Shown one piece after another: positions 7,080 through 10,471 of a DNA stretch of 10,471 nucleotides. The position numbers were made by a program, and so were the translations under genes. This DNA is from Cyanobacteriota bacterium. Its GTDB lineage: Bacteria > Cyanobacteriota > Cyanobacteriia > PCC-6307 > Cyanobiaceae. The first letter of the stretch is position 1; the number at the start of each line of letters is the position of its first letter. The notes under the pieces are model-generated. The model worked only from the letters and a program-made list of their open reading frames with translations. It had not been told where the DNA came from and did not search any database. The stretch spans positions 1-10,471 of the forward strand of contig JAPLIF010000318.1 of the NCBI GenBank assembly GCA_026389255.1, read 5' to 3'.

Positions 7080-7114
7080 CTGAAGATCTTTCCCCTGGCC
7101 AGGGCGGTCTTCAG
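7080..7114. repeat. Nested dyad symmetry upstream of the exported-protein gene
   Basis: Outer arms CTGAAGA (7080-7086) and TCTTCAG (7108-7114) are exact reverse complements and enclose the perfect 12-bp palindrome CCCTGGCCAGGG (7093-7104). AAGATCTT (7083-7090) is itself palindromic. The element lies 34 bases upstream of the minus-strand start at 7046, a position fitting an operator or a leader hairpin. No function is established. Confidence 0.5.
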
Positions 7115-7149
7115 GATGGCCCCAGGCGGGGATCCGAAGGGCTAAGGCG

Positions 7150-7185
7150 GCAGGCAGGGCCTGCAGACCAAGACTAGAAAACTAG
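7150..7185. repeat. Two further small inverted repeats in the divergent gap
   Basis: GCAGGC (7150-7155) and GCCTGC (7159-7164) form a GC hairpin with a 3-base loop, and CTAG-AAAA-CTAG (7174-7185) follows. They lie between the exported-protein gene and the 61-aa gene. Both may be chance in GC-rich DNA, though CTAG is generally rare in bacteria. In the rest of 7047-7292 I see no RNA gene or strong promoter. Confidence 0.3.
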
Positions 7186-7281
7186 CGCTCCACTTTAGAG
7201 TTCGTAACACAACCATGAGCAATGCTGCTCATTCTGTTTGGATTCCCACATCAATCAGCTTACGGTTGTCGCAGTCCCACC

Positions 7282-7285
7282 GAGG
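7282..7285 (+). promoter_or_regulatory. Shine-Dalgarno GAGG deciding the small-protein start
   Basis: GAGG ends seven bases before the ATG at 7293, a normal spacing, whereas the in-frame upstream ATG at 7215 has no such site. Confidence 0.5.
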
Positions 7286-7292
7286 CGATGCC

Positions 7293-7478
7293 ATGAACAG
7301 TTGGATCCCCGTTCCCTCAGCCGAAGCACAGAAGCCCGAGTTTCTGTCGACCTTGGGCGAAGCCGCCGGCAGCAGCCACGATCCGATGGATGTTTATTTC
7401 GAATGCATCACCACCTGCTCCCTCGACGATGGTGAATGCATCACCAGCTGCACGGAGGTGTTACGCCAAAGCCCTTAG
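7293..7478 (+). CDS. Small twin-CX3C protein, unknown function
   Basis: This 61-aa protein ends in DPMDVYFECITTCSLDDGEC followed by ITSCTEVLRQSP. The four cysteines have the spacing C-x3-C-x6-C-x3-C on two short predicted helices joined by an acidic SLDDGE turn. This could form a disulfide-linked helical hairpin or bind a metal ion. I recall similar short Cys-containing proteins in picocyanobacteria, but no function. I choose the ATG at 7293 because of the GAGG before it; an upstream in-frame ATG at 7215 would add 26 residues of poor-looking sequence (an 87-aa form). It has no signal peptide or TM helix. It precedes hemJ on the same strand with a structured 68-base gap, so cotranscription is possible. 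Confidence 0.72.
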   Translation: MNSWIPVPSAEAQKPEFLSTLGEAAGSSHDPMDVYFECITTCSLDDGECITSCTEVLRQSP

Positions 7479-7487
7479 GCATGCACG

Positions 7488-7543
7488 CTAGGAGAAGGCG
7501 GCCGGAGGCGGGGACACCTAGCCTCGAAAGGCCTTCTTCCTAG
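7488..7543 (+). promoter_or_regulatory. Long imperfect hairpin abutting the hemJ start
   Basis: CTAGGA-GAAGGC (7488-7499) pairs with GCCTTC-T-TCCTAG (7531-7543, one bulged T at 7537), followed by a 5x5 internal loop and an inner GAGGC/GCCTC stem (7505-7509 with 7521-7525) closed by an 11-base loop. That is 17 paired positions. No U-run follows, so it is a poor intrinsic terminator. Its 3' arm ends three bases before the hemJ GTG, inside the ribosome footprint, so it could restrict hemJ translation or protect mRNA ends. Its function is inferred only. Confidence 0.55.
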
Positions 7544-7546
7544 GTC

Positions 7547-8194
7547 GTGACGCCTGCCCCCCTGATTTCCCTGTCACCGTTTTCCCCCATCCTGCTCGCC
7601 ATCAGCTGGCCCCCCTCGGCCTATCTGTGGTTCAAGACCCTGCATCTGGTCGGGGTGGTCGTCTGGTTCGCAGGCCTTTTTTACTTAGTCCGCCTGTTCA
7701 TTTATCACCGCGAAGCTGAAACCCTGGCCGCGCCGCTTAGGGAGGCCTTCGAAGATCAATACGGGCTGATGGAACGCCGTTTGGCAAACATCATCACCAC
7801 ACCGGGCATGGTGGTAGCGGTCACCATGGCGATCGGGCTCCTCAGTGTGCAACCGGCCTGGCTCCATCAAAGCTGGATGCACGCCAAGCTGGTCGTGGTT
7901 GCCCTGCTGCTTGCCTATCACGCCTTCTGTTATCGCATCATGGGCCAGCTCCAGCGGGGCACCTGCCGTTGGGGGGCCCGCCAACTTAGGGCCCTCAACG
8001 AATTGCCAACCCTGCTGCTGGTCATCGCCGTGATGTTGGTGGTTTTCAAGCAACAGTTCCCCACCGGTGCGGCCACCTGGTTTCTCGTGGCCCTAGTCGT
8101 GGCCATGGCGGCCTCCATTCAGTTTTATGCCCGTTGGCGGCGGCTACGGGCCGAGCGGCTCGCCAGCCAGGAGGCCGGTGGTGCTGCGGCCTGA
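7547..8194 (+). CDS. hemJ: Protoporphyrinogen IX oxidase HemJ
   Basis: HemJ is the membrane protein that oxidises protoporphyrinogen IX to protoporphyrin IX in most cyanobacteria, at the point before the heme and chlorophyll branches. This 215-aa sequence closely follows the slr1790 type: YLWFKTLHLVGVVVWFAGLF (26-45, with conserved H33), LMERRLANIITTPGMVVAVT, then HAKLVVVALLLAYH (two further conserved histidines), RALNELPTLLLVIAVMLVVF and VALVVAMAASIQFYARWRR. Four to five TM helices are evident. The start is a GTG at 7547: an in-frame TAG at 7541-7543 blocks extension and there is no later ATG before the conserved core. The N-terminus is about 20 residues longer than that of Synechocystis, and no Shine-Dalgarno is seen; a strong hairpin sits just upstream. 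The 3' end overlaps the PHP gene by 14 bases. Confidence 0.93.
   Translation: MTPAPLISLSPFSPILLAISWPPSAYLWFKTLHLVGVVVWFAGLFYLVRLFIYHREAETLAAPLREAFEDQYGLMERRLANIITTPGMVVAVTMAIGLLSVQPAWLHQSWMHAKLVVVALLLAYHAFCYRIMGQLQRGTCRWGARQLRALNELPTLLLVIAVMLVVFKQQFPTGAATWFLVALVVAMAASIQFYARWRRLRAERLASQEAGGAAA
8170..8174 (+). promoter_or_regulatory. Shine-Dalgarno GGAGG for the PHP gene
   Basis: GGAGG lies within the end of hemJ, six bases before the GTG at 8181 and three before another GTG at 8178. The spacing favours 8181 as the start of the downstream gene. Confidence 0.65.
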
Positions 8195-8846
8195 GGCCCT
8201 GGCCCACCCCCTGGCCGCCGTACTGGGCCAGGTCACGCCGCAGAGCTGCCCAGGACAGTTCAATTTCCATTGCCACACCACCTACAGCGACGGCTCCCTC
8301 CATCCCGGCGAACTGGCCCGCCAGGCGGCCCACCTGGGCCTCAGTCATCTGGCCGTCACCGATCACCACAGCCTTGAGGCCCACGCTGAGATCATGGCCA
8401 CCCTGGCGGACCTGGCCAAGGCGGGAGAAGCGGTGCCCGTGTTCTGGCGCGGTGTGGAGATCAGTTGCCTCCTGGAGGGTTGCCTGGTCCACGTGCTGGC
8501 CCTGGGCTTCGGGGCTGACCACGCCCCCTTGGCGCCCTATCTGCAACGGACATCCACCGTGGGGCCCGATCTCCGGGCCGAGGCGGTCGTGGCGGCCATC
8601 CGGGCCTCGGGCGGCCTCGCCCTGCTGGCCCATCCGGCCCGTTACCGCTTGCCGCACCAACGGCTGATCGCCGCCGCCGCCGAACTCGGTTTTGACGGAG
8701 CGGAAGCCTGGTATGACTACGCCATGCAAGGTGTCTGGAGCCCGACCCCCCTGGTTTGCGAAGAGATTGCCGCCGATCTCAACAAGCGTGGCCTGTTGCT
8801 GAGTTGCGGTACGGATACCCATGGTGTGGAGCTCCGGGGCCGCTAG
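8181..8846 (+). CDS. PHP-domain metal-dependent phosphoesterase (TrpH/RNase AM-like)
   Basis: This 221-aa cytoplasmic protein has the full PHP metal-binding set: HCHTTYSDG (H30, H32, D37), VTDHHS (D61, H62), GVEIS (E93), LVHVLALGF (H104), LLAHPARY (H151) and CGTDTHG (D212, H214). Members of the TrpH/YciV branch hydrolyse 3',5'-nucleoside bisphosphates or act as 5'-3' exonucleases on short RNA; the exact substrate cannot be told from sequence. It is shorter than the E. coli relative (about 290 aa) and ends soon after the last metal motif. The start is GTG at 8181, chosen because GGAGG at 8170-8174 is six bases upstream; longer in-frame starts such as 8127 would only add translated hemJ sequence. 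The 14-base overlap with hemJ suggests coupled translation. Confidence 0.88.
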   Translation: MLRPEALAHPLAAVLGQVTPQSCPGQFNFHCHTTYSDGSLHPGELARQAAHLGLSHLAVTDHHSLEAHAEIMATLADLAKAGEAVPVFWRGVEISCLLEGCLVHVLALGFGADHAPLAPYLQRTSTVGPDLRAEAVVAAIRASGGLALLAHPARYRLPHQRLIAAAAELGFDGAEAWYDYAMQGVWSPTPLVCEEIAADLNKRGLLLSCGTDTHGVELRGR

Positions 8847-8875
8847 GGTTCGTCAACACATTCCTTTCTGATCTG

Positions 8876-9415
8876 ATGGGTCTGTTCGATCGCCTTCGCG
8901 GCCTAGGCCAACCCTCCAACAACGCGGCCAAGGTGGCAGCCACCGCAGCCGAGGCCAATCCCTCCAAAGCGGATAACGCCTTTTTCCTGGATGCGGATTC
9001 CTCCAGCAGCCTGGGGGATGTCAATTTCATGCGTCGCTCCAACACCATCCGCCGCACCTTCCCGGGTAACGCCGACAGCCCCGGTGACAAGGAGATGGTG
9101 GCCGAGGTCGCCTCGATGGAGGCCAATCTCCAGAAGATGACCCCCGGTCTGGCCGGCACATCCCTGGAGCAAACCGTTGAAGTCTCGCTAACGACTGGGG
9201 TCCCCAAGCCGGTCAAGAAGACGTTTGCCCAGCCGATGACCAGCTCCCAGCTGGCCCAGAAGCTCAAGGGTTCCGCCTTGGCGGTCAACACGCCCGGTGG
9301 TGCCGCTAGCAAGGCCAGCGAAAGCCCCGAAACCAACCCAGCTCCGGGCGGCCCTGCCGCCCGGGCTGGCGCCATCGACCCCTTCAAGGCGATGGCCCAG
9401 GACCTCAACACCTGA
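8876..9415 (+). CDS. Conserved-looking hypothetical protein (179 aa)
   Basis: No known domain is recognised. The protein starts MGLFDRLRGLG, a short amphipathic helix, followed by an Ala/Asn-rich spacer and a block of conserved character at 36-62: FFLDADSSSSLGDVNFMRRS then NTIRRTFP. A helical stretch (about 70-90, KEMVAEVASMEANLQKM) and a low-complexity Ala/Pro/Ser region follow, ending in DPFKAMAQDLNT. I recall the DADS...LGD..FMR...TIRRTFP block from other picocyanobacterial hypothetical proteins, but no function. There is no signal peptide or TM helix. I start at ATG 8876, which gives a natural N-terminus; extending to 8756 would translate the PHP gene out of frame. The gap to the PHP gene is 29 bases, without a strong Shine-Dalgarno. 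The gene converges on cobN with only 13 bases between stops. Confidence 0.78.
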   Translation: MGLFDRLRGLGQPSNNAAKVAATAAEANPSKADNAFFLDADSSSSLGDVNFMRRSNTIRRTFPGNADSPGDKEMVAEVASMEANLQKMTPGLAGTSLEQTVEVSLTTGVPKPVKKTFAQPMTSSQLAQKLKGSALAVNTPGGAASKASESPETNPAPGGPAARAGAIDPFKAMAQDLNT

Positions 9416-9428
9416 ACTTCGGCCCCAT

Positions 9429-10471
9429 TCAGCGCTTCTCGATCCAGCCCTCGCTCTGGAGCACCAGTTCGCGCAGGTGTTCCAGTTGGTCTGGTCGCGC
9501 AACTGTCCAGAGATCCCGGTGATGGGCCTCCAATAAACGCTCGGCCATGTCCCGCAGGGCCCAGGGGTTGCTGTCGCGTAAAAAATCCAGCACCGCCTGG
9601 GACGCCAGCCAGGTGTCGCAGAGGGCTCCGTAGCCCCATTGCGGCACCCGACCGGTGCTGGCGCCATAGGCGAACAGATAGTCCAGGCTGGCGGCCATCT
9701 CGAAGCCACCCTTGTAGCCATGGGACGCCATGGCCTCGATCCAGCGGGGGTTGAGCAGGCGCGACCGCAGCACCTTGTCGAACTCCTTCTCGATGCGGTG
9801 CAGGCGCGGCCGGCTCTGGCGGGAATGGTCTCCAAACCACAAGGACGGGGCACGCCCCTGCAGCCGTTCGACGGCGGCGCTCAGGCCCCCCTGGAACTGG
9901 TAATAATCATCGGAATCGAGCAGGTCGTGCTCGCGGTTGTCCTGGTTGTGGAGCACCACCTGCACCGTGGCGAGGCGCTGCTCCAGTCCCTGGCGATCAC
10001 CGGCGGCCTCAAGGCCCCCCTCACTCCCAGCCTCGCTGTCGTAGCGCCAGCTGCTCCAGGCCAGAAAGGCTTCGCCCAGATCGGCGCGGGTTTCCCAGTG
10101 GCCGCTGTCGATCAGGCCCTGCAGGCCCGCGCCATAGGCCCCAGGCGCCGACCCGAACACCCGGGAAGCCTGGCCTTCGCGCCGGGCGGCGGCGGCCAAG
10201 GGATTGTCAGCCTCCTCCTCGTTGAGCTGGGCCACCATCTGGCAGGCGGTGTTCACCCAACGCACCAGCTGGGGGAAGGCGTCCCGAAACAGACCGGAGA
10301 TGCGCAGGGTCACATCGACCCGGGGGCGTCCCAACAGGGAGAGCGGAATCACCTCCAGATCCACCAGACGGCGGGTGGGCCCATCCCACACCGGTCGCAC
10401 CCCCATCAGGGCCAGGGCCTGGGCGATGTCTTCGCCCCCATTGCGCATCGTGGCCGTGCCCCACACTGACA
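9429..10471 (-). CDS. cobN: Cobaltochelatase subunit CobN, C-terminal part
   Basis: The frame is open through the window end, giving about the last 347 residues of a protein that is normally around 1,200-1,300 aa. CobN is the large porphyrin-binding subunit of the ATP-dependent chelatase that inserts cobalt in cobalamin synthesis, related to ChlH/BchH. Family blocks present are [33 protein letters not shown] with [20 protein letters not shown] and [10 protein letters not shown], then DYYQFQGGL, and [10 protein letters not shown] with the terminal [10 protein letters not shown] region. The R-P-R-V-D-V-T block and the YQFQGGL block favour CobN over ChlH. No stop or frameshift is seen. In cyanobacteria the AAA+ partners may be ChlI/ChlD rather than CobS/CobT, which is inference. 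A cobalamin riboswitch, if present, would lie upstream and outside the window. Confidence 0.93.
   Translation of the reverse strand, partial: SVWGTATMRNGGEDIAQALALMGVRPVWDGPTRRLVDLEVIPLSLLGRPRVDVTLRISGLFRDAFPQLVRWVNTACQMVAQLNEEEADNPLAAAARREGQASRVFGSAPGAYGAGLQGLIDSGHWETRADLGEAFLAWSSWRYDSEAGSEGGLEAAGDRQGLEQRLATVQVVLHNQDNREHDLLDSDDYYQFQGGLSAAVERLQGRAPSLWFGDHSRQSRPRLHRIEKEFDKVLRSRLLNPRWIEAMASHGYKGGFEMAASLDYLFAYGASTGRVPQWGYGALCDTWLASQAVLDFLRDSNPWALRDMAERLLEAHHRDLWTVARPDQLEHLRELVLQSEGWIEKR

Noticed and set aside
7215..7292. Upstream in-frame ATG at 7215 for the small twin-CX3C protein.
   Set aside because: It has no ribosome-binding site and a poor-looking extension, while the ATG at 7293 has GAGG at good spacing. 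It is not excluded.
7488..7543. Intrinsic terminator for the 61-aa gene.
   Set aside because: The hairpin has no following U-run (the next bases are GTCGTGACG), so it does not fit the usual pattern.
8046..8822. A 258-codon minus-strand frame opposite the PHP gene.
   Set aside because: The PHP frame carries every metal-binding motif; the antisense frame shows none of any family.
8779..9840. A 353-codon minus-strand open frame opposite the 179-aa gene and overlapping cobN in another frame.
   Set aside because: Its translation is Pro/Ala/Arg-rich low complexity, and the overlapping cobN frame is clearly the real one. It is a GC shadow.
1..10471. Search for CRISPR arrays, insertion sequences, tRNA or rRNA genes and toxin-antitoxin pairs.
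   Set aside because: No regularly spaced repeats, transposase motifs, cloverleaf patterns or recognisable small toxin or antitoxin genes were seen.

Overview
The window looks like chromosomal DNA of a GC-rich unicellular picocyanobacterium (Cyanobium / freshwater-type Synechococcus). The reasons are the HemJ sequence with strong resemblance to cyanobacterial slr1790-type proteins, a HIP1 octamer (GCGATCGC), a Phormidium-like alanine dehydrogenase, a CobN-type chelatase, and short conserved proteins of a picocyanobacterial kind. Housekeeping genes sampled here are about 70% G+C (42 of 60 bases at 2161-2220). The genus assignment is inference from gene content; there is no rRNA in the window.

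Layout. (1) 1-4005, plus strand: the tail of a probable DUF697-type GTPase, then nadD and nadE (3-base gap, then a 1-base TGATG overlap), then ald after a 142-base gap. nadD and nadE make the last steps of NAD+ synthesis, and Ald is an NAD-dependent enzyme. (2) 4002-5332, minus strand: a two-component pair. A NarL/LuxR-type response regulator looks intact. Its overlapping downstream partner, a small one-TM histidine kinase, is broken by a frameshift, lacks part of the dimerisation/linker region and has lost its ATP-binding glycines. (3) 5333-6249: an A+T-rich control region and a plus-strand 248-aa gene of unknown function with markedly lower G+C (27 of 60 bases at 5701-5760), the best candidate for recently acquired DNA. 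(4) 6306-7046, minus strand: a predicted exported protein with an acidic Gly/Asp/Glu tail. (5) 7047-7292: a divergent intergenic region with several dyads. (6) 7293-9415, plus strand: a 61-aa protein with two CX3C motifs, a long hairpin ending three bases before the GTG start of hemJ, hemJ, an overlapping PHP-domain phosphoesterase gene, and a 179-aa conserved-looking protein. (7) 9429-10471, minus strand: the C-terminal third of cobN, running off the window end.

Most genes are ordinary cofactor and housekeeping functions (NAD, heme, cobalamin). I see no mobile element, CRISPR array, tRNA, rRNA or obvious defence system, and no convincing new multi-gene system. The items most worth checking are the decayed kinase beside a healthy regulator, the low-GC orphan gene next to them, the twin-CX3C microprotein, and the hairpin abutting the hemJ start.
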